Source: Prevotellaceae bacterium UBA1075
GTDB lineage: Bacteria > Bacteroidota > Bacteroidia > Bacteroidales > Bacteroidaceae
DNA length: 64,000 nucleotides
NCBI GenBank assembly: GCA_002316015.1
Contig: DCCS01000045.1
Coordinates: 68,130-132,129, forward strand
Direction of reading: 5' to 3'
Below the pieces are notes generated by a model. It did no database searches, was not told where the DNA came from, and saw nothing but the letters and a program-made list of their open reading frames with translations. How positions within the stretch are numbered: position 1 is the stretch's first letter; the number at the start of each line of letters is the position of its first letter. The position numbers and the translations under genes were made by a program. Of the stretch, positions 42,771 to 50,763 are shown piece after piece.

Positions 42771-45700
42771 TTATTTTACCCTCTTCGCCCCGTCCTGTAT
42801 AACTATTCTCCCCGCTTCGCGAGCCTCATCGGGCGTATTCCAGCGCCTGCCCCACAGGTCATACACGCCCCTGGGGGATTTTCCCGCTTCCCGCGCCGCG
42901 CCCCCCGCGACATGTCCGATGCCATCGGCCACATTGCTGTAGTCAATCACAAAGTCGAAGGAAGCCTGGCCCACAGCCCCGATGGAACTGTCGCCCACGC
43001 GCCGGTCAAGCAGCACCCAGCCCTCGCCGTCGGGCGAAGCAGACTGTGACCGGCTGCCATAGAGCCGCCACGAGGAGGGATTGCGGCTGGGGTACCTGTT
43101 GGCATCGTTGGCTGTATAGAAGCGGTAGGCCGAGGGGCGCAGCGGTGTGCCAGCGTCCAGATAGAGGAAAGCGGTCTGCCTCAGAGGCCCGCACCACTTG
43201 GTGGACAGGTTGTCGTCCGTCACATTGCCAGGCACCTCGTCGCTGTAATGCTCTGCCTCGCTGGCATACAGGGTGAGGGGCGTGTGCTCCGAGCCAGCCG
43301 CATCCAGGAGGTCCACCTCGGCCATCTGCACCGCGCTGCCCTCCCTCACGCCATCGATGGCAAGCAGGAAGTAGCGGTAGCCCACGGGCTCGCGCTCCAC
43401 CGTGACCGCGCACCGGGCCGTGTGGCTGGTGTAGTCGGGAGCCGACGCGGTCACCACGCACTGGCCCAGGGCATGTGCCGTGACGCGCCCTGCGGCATCC
43501 ACCGTGGCCACCTCGGGGTCGCTGCTGCTCCAGCTGAGGGGTATCCCCCCCATGCTGCGGGGAGTGACCTGCACGGCCAGCTGCACGCTGCCGCCCGGCG
43601 ACAGGCTCACCCGTGGGGTGGCCATGGCCAGTGAGCTGACGGCATGCAGCAGGGTGTAGTCGCAGGCCGTCTGGTTGGCGGCTGGCAGCGGGGAGTCCCC
43701 CGCCTGCTCGTCAATCAGGGTCCACGAGTCATCATCGGCCTGCGAGGTGCGCGTGTTGCTGCCGCTCAGCGTCCAGCAGAGCGGGTTGCGCCCAGGGTTC
43801 TTCTGGGTGTCATTGGCCGTGCCTATGCGGTAGCCGTAGGGCTCCACCTCCTGGCCCGCGTCGAAGAAGAAGGTTGCCTTGCCCGAGAAGGCCGAGCAGT
43901 ACTTGGTGGCCATGCTGCCGTCGGCGAGGTTGGGCCAGTCCTCGCCATTGATGGTGCTCCCGGTGCCCGCATAGATGCTGAGCGACGGGAGCTCGTCGAG
44001 ATTGCTGTCGAGGAGGTCAAACTCCGAGAACTGCACCAGGTTGCCTCCCTGCACGGCGGTCACCTCATATTTATAATAGCGGTAGCGGGGCGCATTGGGG
44101 CTGATGTTGGTATAGGAGCCACCGTCCTGATACACCCACCCGTGCGAGGGGACGGGCACGGGATAGGCGTCGCGCGCACGCACATTATTGATATTCTGCC
44201 TCCAGGGAGAGTCGTTGCCACAGGCAGCCAGCAGGTGGCACAGGGCACCGCTCTGCACATCGGCCTTGCGCACGTGCTTCACCTGGTAGGCAAACGTGTC
44301 GTAGCAGTCGCTCACCTGGAACTGTCCCTCGACCACGGCAAACTCGCACACGGGAGCCTCCCCCCGCAGCGTGCCGGCATTGTAGCAGCGGCTCATGAGC
44401 AGGTTGCCCTCCGACCACGCCACCATGGCGCTGGCCAGGCTGTCGGCCCTCACGCTGCCCACATTGTAGCAGTCGGTCACGCTGGCCGTGGCTCCCTGGC
44501 ACACGCGCGCCACCAGCGCGGCCGCATGGTGCCCGCTGGCCTCCACCGCCGCCTGGCTGCCACAGCGGGCCAGGGTGAGCGTGCCCTGGTGCACGATGCC
44601 CACCAGCGCGCCCACATAGTGGGTGCCGCTCACCCTGGAGCGTGCCCCCAGGAAGAGGTCGGTGATGCGGCACGGGCCTGCCACATGGGCAAAGAGCGCG
44701 GCGGGAGCCTCCCCGCCCTGGATGGCGAGGCCGCTGATGGTGTGCCCGCCACCGCTGAAGGAGCCCGTGTAGGGCGCCTGCCCAGTGCCGATGGGGGCAA
44801 AGAGCTCGGAGAAGTCGGTCATGTCGAGGTCGCAGAGCAGCTCCGCGCTGGCGTCGGCATGCCCCTGGGCCACCATCTGGCTGAAGGTGCACAGGTCCAG
44901 TGGCGAGGCTATCTGGCACACCCCATCGCGCTGCTGCAGCGAGCCATAGTTGAGCTTGCGGTCCATCCAGGCCACCCGTCCCTGCACATAGTCGCGCACC
45001 ACATCCACCTCGGCATCCCATGTGCCCCACACGCGGGGGTTGCAGTGGAGCTGCTGGGTGAGGTAGGGCCAGCGCAGGAAGTTGAGCCGCTGGCTGCCGC
45101 TCACCAGCGCGCGCAGCGAGTCCACATACTCGCCCATGGCCTGCGCCGTGAACAGGGAGTCGCGCCTGAGCTGTGCCCAGATGCCCTGAAGCCGCGCCAG
45201 GGCAGCGGGGTCGGCCATCACGCGGCTCACCAGGCTGCCCCAGTTGCCCGCCGTGCGCACCTTGTAGGTCCACTCCTGGCGCTGGTTGCCGGGATACACA
45301 TTGTAGTCATTGTCCAGGGCCAGGTCGTTGTCCCACACGGGGCCTGTGTATATGAGGCTGTCGGCACGCTGCTTGTACATGAACACCTGCCACAGCATGT
45401 CGGTGTTGCCATTGAACTCGCAGGCCAGGAAATAGCGCAGGAAGGTGTCCAGGTCGAGCATGCGGCGGTAGCCGCTGCCGGGCGAAGCGTAGGAGGGGGC
45501 ATACAGGCTGTCCTCCATGGCATTGAAGTAGTCGCGTATGTAGGCCAGCTGCACGGGCTGTATGTCCTTCTCGTCGGGGTCGTTGACCGAGACGGGGTTG
45601 CCGTGGCGCGAGGTGAAGTTGACGGGGTCTTGCCCCGCATATCCGTTCATCTCTATCAAGTAGCCGCCGGTGATGCTCACCGAGTCGGTGCATGTGGCGT

Positions 45701-46670
45701 CCATCTCGGTGATGTTCACGCGGTTCTTGTCTATCCCGATATAGTCCGTGAGCTGGTAGCATCCCCGGTAGTCGCCGTTGAGTATCACGTCCACACAGCG
45801 GCACCAGGGTGTGAAGGGCATGCCCGCGCGGCGGCTCACCTCGTAGGCCACGGGGTTGCGCATGAGGGTCTTGTCGCCATAGTTGTTGATGAGGGTCCAC
45901 TTCTTGGCCTTGGCCGGCGACTCGTCGCGGGCCGAGCCGTGCAGCATGTGGTGGCTCTTGCCGTCGTCAAACTTGATGCGGTAGGGCTTGTTCTCGTGCG
46001 TGGCAGAGTAGTTGCCGCGCACACGCGTGAGCACGGGATACTCCTGTATGAGCGTCCCGCCCTCGTAGGTGATGGTGATGCGCGAGTCGAAGTCCTCGCC
46101 CTTCTGCTCGGGCACAGCCTCGTCGGCCACATGGATGCTCACGGTGGGCAGGGCGGTCACCTGGTAGAAGCGGGTGTCGCTGCCCGCGCCCTCGTGGCCA
46201 TAGAAGGCCAGTTCGGCCACATTGCAGTAGGAGCCGGCCGACCCCACATAGCGCACATAGCGGAAGCCCCTGCTGACGCTGATGTCCACACTGGTGGCGG
46301 TGCCCAGGGCGGGGGTCTCGCTTATGAGGTAGAGGGGGACGGCATCCATGAAGTCGGGGCGGTTGGCCCCCTCAAACAGGGAGAGCAGCATGCGGTCGGC
46401 TCCCGTGCTGCCGTACTGGCGCGGGGTGTAGGATATGCGTGTGATCACATGGGGCTTGCCCAGGTCGAGCCCCACCCAGCGGAAGTCGGGGCTGCCCGCC
46501 TCGTACCAGGTGGACGCGTCGCCATCGAAGGCGCGTGCCGCGCCGGCACTTCCCTCCCTGCTGATTACCGTTCCCTGCAGCAGGGACTCTGTGGCCTGAG
46601 CAGCCACCTTGTGTGACCCTCCCAGTAGCGCGGCGGCCAGGAGAAGGCAAGATTTGCATGGTAAGTTCAT
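42771..46670 (-). CDS. second CotH-kinase family surface protein, with BIG2 and discoidin-like modules
   Basis: A 1299-residue paralogue of the protein at 14364-17954. The start at 46670 (MNLPCKSCLLLAAALLGG) gives a signal peptide. A discoidin-like module lies at about 30-160 (RWVGLDLGKPHVITRISY). The CotH domain at about 175-545 has RVRGNYSATHENKPYRIKF, KKWTLINNYGDKTLMRN and GPVWDNDLALDND. GLUG-like repeats occur at about 620-790 (DCYNVGSVRA, RCYNAGTLRG). Two modules of the type in the neighbouring adhesin follow at about 850-985 and 1090-1240 (TANDTQKNPGRNPLCW, TANDANRYPSRNPSSW), with a BIG2 fold between (about 1005-1085). Unlike its paralogue, the WDFD motif reads WDND. The tail (RIVIQDGAKRVK) is atypical for the family of C-terminal tails seen here. 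Confidence 0.87.
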   Translation of the reverse strand: MNLPCKSCLLLAAALLGGSHKVAAQATESLLQGTVISREGSAGAARAFDGDASTWYEAGSPDFRWVGLDLGKPHVITRISYTPRQYGSTGADRMLLSLFEGANRPDFMDAVPLYLISETPALGTATSVDISVSRGFRYVRYVGSAGSYCNVAELAFYGHEGAGSDTRFYQVTALPTVSIHVADEAVPEQKGEDFDSRITITYEGGTLIQEYPVLTRVRGNYSATHENKPYRIKFDDGKSHHMLHGSARDESPAKAKKWTLINNYGDKTLMRNPVAYEVSRRAGMPFTPWCRCVDVILNGDYRGCYQLTDYIGIDKNRVNITEMDATCTDSVSITGGYLIEMNGYAGQDPVNFTSRHGNPVSVNDPDEKDIQPVQLAYIRDYFNAMEDSLYAPSYASPGSGYRRMLDLDTFLRYFLACEFNGNTDMLWQVFMYKQRADSLIYTGPVWDNDLALDNDYNVYPGNQRQEWTYKVRTAGNWGSLVSRVMADPAALARLQGIWAQLRRDSLFTAQAMGEYVDSLRALVSGSQRLNFLRWPYLTQQLHCNPRVWGTWDAEVDVVRDYVQGRVAWMDRKLNYGSLQQRDGVCQIASPLDLCTFSQMVAQGHADASAELLCDLDMTDFSELFAPIGTGQAPYTGSFSGGGHTISGLAIQGGEAPAALFAHVAGPCRITDLFLGARSRVSGTHYVGALVGIVHQGTLTLARCGSQAAVEASGHHAAALVARVCQGATASVTDCYNVGSVRADSLASAMVAWSEGNLLMSRCYNAGTLRGEAPVCEFAVVEGQFQVSDCYDTFAYQVKHVRKADVQSGALCHLLAACGNDSPWRQNINNVRARDAYPVPVPSHGWVYQDGGSYTNISPNAPRYRYYKYEVTAVQGGNLVQFSEFDLLDSNLDELPSLSIYAGTGSTINGEDWPNLADGSMATKYCSAFSGKATFFFDAGQEVEPYGYRIGTANDTQKNPGRNPLCWTLSGSNTRTSQADDDSWTLIDEQAGDSPLPAANQTACDYTLLHAVSSLAMATPRVSLSPGGSVQLAVQVTPRSMGGIPLSWSSSDPEVATVDAAGRVTAHALGQCVVTASAPDYTSHTARCAVTVEREPVGYRYFLLAIDGVREGSAVQMAEVDLLDAAGSEHTPLTLYASEAEHYSDEVPGNVTDDNLSTKWCGPLRQTAFLYLDAGTPLRPSAYRFYTANDANRYPSRNPSSWRLYGSRSQSASPDGEGWVLLDRRVGDSSIGAVGQASFDFVIDYSNVADGIGHVAGGAAREAGKSPRGVYDLWGRRWNTPDEAREAGRIVIQDGAKRVK

Positions 46671-46764
46671 TCTTTCGCAAGTAGGCTGGAAGCCCTTGAC
46701 ACAATTCTGACAAACAGGGCTCTCCGTCACGGCAAGTCATGCCTCCATAGCCCGTTACACATGG

Positions 46765-46772
46765 CAAATTTA
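46765..46772 (-). promoter_or_regulatory. TAnnTTTG promoter box of the second CotH gene
   Basis: Minus-strand TAAATTTG, 95 bp upstream of the ATG at 46670. Confidence 0.5.
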
Positions 46773-46975
46773 CCGCTTTTCCATCACACGGCATTATGCG
46801 GGGCACACTTTTCGCACCCCCGCTCATGCCGGGGATGCTGCAGCCACACTTCCCGGAAAGCCATAAGACGGCTTCCCGGCGTGCGGTTGCCGCCATGCCC
46901 CCGGCCAGGCAACCGGGGCACCGCCCCAAGGCCAGGACACCACTCCTCCCGTCCCGCCGCACCGCACCGCCAAAC
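46773..46975. other. intergenic stretch between divergent promoters
   Basis: I see no gene here. It separates the second CotH promoter from the repeat array. Confidence 0.4.
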
Positions 46976-47053
46976 GCATGCGGCTGCATGTGCCAACGCA
47001 TGCGGCTGCATGTGCCAACGCAGCGGCATGCGATGGCCAACGCGGCGGCATGC
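46976..47053. repeat. GCAGCCGCATGC-family array, four 22-bp units
   Basis: The 12-bp cores are GCATGCGGCTGC at 46976 and 46998, then GCAGCGGCATGC at 47020 and GCGGCGGCATGC at 47042, so orientation switches mid-array. The spacers are ATGTGCCAAC twice, then GATGGCCAAC. The array ends in GTTTTCC. It lies in the divergent region between the second CotH gene and gdhA. Confidence 0.9.
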
Positions 47054-47073
47054 GTTTTCCGCCCTACCCCGTC

Positions 47074-47100
47074 GCGGGAGGCCACGAGGTGGTCTCCCGC
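47074..47100. other. nested hairpin upstream of gdhA
   Basis: GCGGGAG (47074-47080) pairs with CTCCCGC (47094-47100), and inside this CCAC pairs with GTGG around a GAG loop, with one unpaired base on each side. No T-tract follows on either strand. It lies about 87 bp upstream of the gdhA promoter box. Confidence 0.45.
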
Positions 47101-47186
47101 GTGGGCCACACTTGACAAAAAGACAAAAAACAGGCGGAATCCGCGCGGTATTTCCCCGTTTTCCTTGCCACAATGAAAGGAAATGC

Positions 47187-47194
47187 TAACTTTG
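47187..47194 (+). promoter_or_regulatory. TAnnTTTG promoter box of gdhA
   Basis: TAACTTTG, 43 bp upstream of the ATG at 47237. Confidence 0.6.
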
Positions 47195-47236
47195 CACATA
47201 CTTAACAACATTTCCACAAGACTAACATACAACACT

Positions 47237-48571
47237 ATGAAGACTGAACTGATTTTACAGCAACTTGAGGCCAAACACCCCGGCGAGGCCGAGTACCTGC
47301 AGGCCGTCAGGGAAGTGCTGCTCTCCATCGAGGGCACCTACAACCGGCATCCGGAGTTTGAGCGCGCGCGGCTGATAGAGCGCCTGGTGGAGCCCGACCG
47401 CATCATATCCTTCCGCGTGCCCTGGGTGGACGACCACGGCGAGGTGCATGTCAACCTGGGCCACCGCGTGCAGTTCTGCAACGCCATAGGCCCCTACAAG
47501 GGCGGCATACGCTTCCATCCCTCGGTCAACCTGAGCATACTGAAGTTCCTGGGCTTTGAGCAAACCTTCAAGAACGCGCTCACCACGCTGCCCATGGGCG
47601 GCGGCAAGGGCGGCTCTGACTTTGGGCCGCGCGGGCGCAGCGAGGCCGAGATCATGCGCTTCTGCCAGGCGTTCATGCTGGAGCTGTGGCACAACCTGGG
47701 CCCCGACCAGGACGTGCCTGCCGGCGACATAGGCGTGGGCGGCCGCGAGGTGGGCTACATGTTCGGCATGTACAAGAAACTCTCGCGCGAACACACGGGC
47801 ACCTTCACCGGCAAGGGGCTGGAGTTCGGGGGCTCGCTGCTGCGCCCCGAGGCCACGGGCTACGGAGCACTCTACTTCGTGAGGCAGATGCTGCGTGACT
47901 TGGGGCAGGACATCCAGGGCCGCACGGTGGCCATATCGGGCTTCGGGAACGTGGCCTGGGGCGCGGTGAAGAAGGCCACCGAGATGGGCGCCAAGGTGGT
48001 GACCCTGAGCGGCCCCGATGGTTATGTGTATGACCCGAAGGGTGTGAGCGGCGACAAGATAGACTATATGCTCGACCTGCGCCTCAGCGGCGAGGACATC
48101 GTGGCTCCCTATGCCGAGCGTTACCCCGAGGCCACCTTCTTCCCGGAGCGCAAGCCGTGGGAGCAGCCGGTGGATATCGCCCTGCCCTGCGCCACGCAGA
48201 ACGAGCTCACGCTGGCCGATGCCCAGGCCCTGCATGACGGCGGCGTGAGCCTGGTGGCCGAGGTGAGCAACATGGGCTGCACGGCCCAGGCGGTGGACTA
48301 CCTGGTGGAGCACCGCGTCCCCTTTGCCCCCGGCAAGGCCGTCAACTCGGGCGGCGTGGCCACCAGCGGACTGGAGATGACGCAGAACGCGATGCACATC
48401 TCCTGGCCGGCCGCCGAGGTGGACAGCCGCCTGCAGCAGATCATGCACGCCGTGCATGACCAGTGCCTGCGCTACGGCCGCGAGGACGGGTACACCAACT
48501 ATGTGCGCGGCGCCAACGTGGCGGGCTTCATGAAGGTGGCTCGCGCCATGATGGCACAGGGCATCGTGTGA
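47237..48571 (+). CDS. gdhA: NADP-type glutamate dehydrogenase
   Basis: A 444-residue hexameric-type glutamate dehydrogenase interconverting 2-oxoglutarate plus ammonia and glutamate, a main route of ammonium assimilation in Bacteroidales. The start at 47237 (MKTELILQQLEAKHPGE) follows the promoter by 43 bp. Motifs are YKGGIRFHPSVNLSILKFLGFEQ (about 88-110), the catalytic Lys box LPMGGGKGGSDF (about 120-131), KGLEFGGSLLRPEATGYG (about 195-212) and the dinucleotide site AISGFGNVAWGA. The length and the FGGSLLRPEATG signature fit the small hexameric, NADP-linked class, but cofactor preference is inferred from family. Confidence 0.94.
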   Translation: MKTELILQQLEAKHPGEAEYLQAVREVLLSIEGTYNRHPEFERARLIERLVEPDRIISFRVPWVDDHGEVHVNLGHRVQFCNAIGPYKGGIRFHPSVNLSILKFLGFEQTFKNALTTLPMGGGKGGSDFGPRGRSEAEIMRFCQAFMLELWHNLGPDQDVPAGDIGVGGREVGYMFGMYKKLSREHTGTFTGKGLEFGGSLLRPEATGYGALYFVRQMLRDLGQDIQGRTVAISGFGNVAWGAVKKATEMGAKVVTLSGPDGYVYDPKGVSGDKIDYMLDLRLSGEDIVAPYAERYPEATFFPERKPWEQPVDIALPCATQNELTLADAQALHDGGVSLVAEVSNMGCTAQAVDYLVEHRVPFAPGKAVNSGGVATSGLEMTQNAMHISWPAAEVDSRLQQIMHAVHDQCLRYGREDGYTNYVRGANVAGFMKVARAMMAQGIV

Positions 48572-48775
48572 GCCGCAGGCCGCGCCACTTGGCCCAGGCC
48601 AACCACTTGCGGTGTGCCGCCCGCTGCCTGTGGGCAGGCCAGTTCCTCGACATATACAGCCTCTGAGGCCGTGAGCGCTGCACAATGCCGCCTGCCCAGG
48701 AGTCACAGGCGGGCAAATGAAACCGTATCTCCCAAATAACGAGAGCCGACGCGCCGGCTCTTGGAGAATTTGTCG

Positions 48776-48783
48776 TACCTTTG
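48776..48783 (+). promoter_or_regulatory. TAnnTTTG promoter box of typA
   Basis: TACCTTTG, 26 bp upstream of the ATG at 48809. An inverted repeat (AGAGCCG / CGGCTCT, 48742-48761) lies just upstream and may end gdhA transcription or overlap the -33 region. Confidence 0.6.
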
Positions 48784-48808
48784 CACGCGGTTTTAATGGA
48801 GATAATTT

Positions 48809-50611
48809 ATGCAGAATATCAGAAACATTGCCATCATCGCGCACGTTGACCATGGCAAGACCACTCTGGTGGACAAGATGCTGCTTGCGGGCAACCTGTT
48901 CCGCGACAACCAGCAGACAGGCGATTTGATGTTGGACAACAACGAACTGGAGCGGGAGCGCGGCATCACTATCCTGAGCAAGAATGTCTCCATCAATTAC
49001 AAGGGCACCAAGATAAACATCATCGACACACCGGGCCACAGCGACTTCGGGGGCGAGGTGGAGCGCGTGCTCAACATGGCGGACGGCTGCATCCTGCTCG
49101 TCGACGCCTTTGAGGGGCCCATGCCCCAGACACGCTTCGTGCTGCAGAAGGCCCTGCAGATAGGGCTCAAGCCCATCGTGGTGGTCAACAAGGTGGACAA
49201 GCCCAACTGCCGCCCCGAGGAGGTGTACGAGATGGTCTTTGACCTCATGTGCGACCTCAACGCCACCGAGGAACAGCTGGACTTCCCCGTCATCTATGGC
49301 TCGGCCAAGAACGGATGGATGAGCGAGGACTGGCGAAAGCCCACCGACAACATCTACTACCTGCTTGACAGCATCGTGGCCAACATACCCGCGCCTGAGC
49401 AGCTCGAGGGCACACCGCAGATGCTGATAACAAGCCTGGACTACTCCAACTATACAGGGCGCATCGCCGTGGGGCGCGTGCACCGGGGCACACTGCGCGA
49501 GGGCATGAGCATCGCCGTGGCCCACCGCGACGGCAGCATGGAGAAGACACGCATCAAGGAACTCCACACCTTCACCGGCATGGGCAGGCAGCGCACCCCC
49601 GAGGTGTCCTCGGGCGACATCTGTGCCATCGTGGGACTGGACCACTTCGAGATAGGCGACACCATCTGCGATGCCGAGAACCCCGAGCCTCTGCCCACCA
49701 TCAGCATCGACGAGCCCACGATGAGCATGCTCTTCACCATCAACGACAGCCCCTTCTTCGGCAAGGAGGGCAAGTTCTGCACCAGCCGCCACATAGGCGA
49801 GCGCCTGGAGAAGGAACTGGAGAAGAACCTGGCCCTGCGCGTCAAGCCGGTCGAGGGATACACCGACCGCTGGATAGTGAGCGGGCGGGGCGTGCTGCAC
49901 CTCTCGGTGCTCATCGAGACCATGCGCCGCGAGGGCTATGAGTTGCAGGTGGGACAGCCCCAGGTGATATACAAGGAGATAGACGGGCAGAAGTGCGAGC
50001 CCATCGAGGAACTCACCATCAACGTGCCCGAGGAGTTCGCAAGCCGCATGATCGACATGGTCACGCGCCGCAAGGGCGAACTCGTGAGCATGGAGTCGCA
50101 GGGCGAGAGGGTGAACATCGAGTTCATGATCCCCAGCCGGGGCATCATAGGACTGCGCACCAACGTGCTCACGGCCAGCCAGGGCGAAGCCATCATGGCT
50201 CACCGCTTCCAGGAATACCAGCCCTACAAAGGCGAGATCACCCGCCGCACCAACGGCTCGATGATTGCCCTGGAGACGGGCAACGCCTATGCCTACGCCA
50301 TCGACCACCTGCAGGACCGCGGACGCTTCTTCATCGAACCCCAGGAACAGGTGTATGCCGGACAGGTGGTGGGCGAGCACGTGCACGAGAATGACCTGGT
50401 CATCAACGTGTGCAAGGCCAAGCAGCTCACCAACGTGCGCGCCAGCGGCACCGACGAGAAGGCGCGCATCATCCCCGCCACCATCTTCTCCCTGGAGGAG
50501 GCACTGGAGTACATCAAGGCCGACGAGTATGTGGAGGTGACGCCCAAGAGCATGCGCATGCGCAAAATCATACTGGACCACCTGGAACGCAAGCGCGCCA
50601 GCAAGGACTGA
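48809..50611 (+). CDS. typA: ribosome-associated GTPase TypA/BipA
   Basis: A 600-residue translational GTPase of the EF-G/LepA group that binds the 70S ribosome and aids 50S assembly and stress adaptation. The G domain has AHVDHGKTTLVDKML (G1), the EREGGITILSK-type switch I (here ERERGITILSK), DTPGHSDFGGEVERVL (G3) and VVNKVDKPNCRP (G4). Domain II lies at about 200-290, and the EF-G-like domains III and V follow (ELQVGQPQVIYKEIDG near 378). The TypA-specific C-terminal domain ends with IILDHLERKRASKD. Length and start agree with the family. Confidence 0.96.
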   Translation: MQNIRNIAIIAHVDHGKTTLVDKMLLAGNLFRDNQQTGDLMLDNNELERERGITILSKNVSINYKGTKINIIDTPGHSDFGGEVERVLNMADGCILLVDAFEGPMPQTRFVLQKALQIGLKPIVVVNKVDKPNCRPEEVYEMVFDLMCDLNATEEQLDFPVIYGSAKNGWMSEDWRKPTDNIYYLLDSIVANIPAPEQLEGTPQMLITSLDYSNYTGRIAVGRVHRGTLREGMSIAVAHRDGSMEKTRIKELHTFTGMGRQRTPEVSSGDICAIVGLDHFEIGDTICDAENPEPLPTISIDEPTMSMLFTINDSPFFGKEGKFCTSRHIGERLEKELEKNLALRVKPVEGYTDRWIVSGRGVLHLSVLIETMRREGYELQVGQPQVIYKEIDGQKCEPIEELTINVPEEFASRMIDMVTRRKGELVSMESQGERVNIEFMIPSRGIIGLRTNVLTASQGEAIMAHRFQEYQPYKGEITRRTNGSMIALETGNAYAYAIDHLQDRGRFFIEPQEQVYAGQVVGEHVHENDLVINVCKAKQLTNVRASGTDEKARIIPATIFSLEEALEYIKADEYVEVTPKSMRMRKIILDHLERKRASKD

Positions 50612-50763
50612 GCGCGACAGCGCACGGCCAGGGTGGGCACACCCGCAGGAATACAGCGAAGCAGGTGTCCGTCACCGGGGATGCCACAAGCCACGGGGCG
50701 GCCACCCGCTTCCTCATGCTCACACACAAGCATTCACATCACCTTAACCTAAGACTTCATCAC

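Noticed and set aside
43644..46616. 990-residue plus-strand open frame antisense to the second CotH gene
   Set aside because: Same shadow effect; low-complexity composition, no signal peptide or domain.
47255..50581. 1108-residue minus-strand open frame across gdhA and typA
   Set aside because: Antisense shadow of two well-recognised plus-strand genes.
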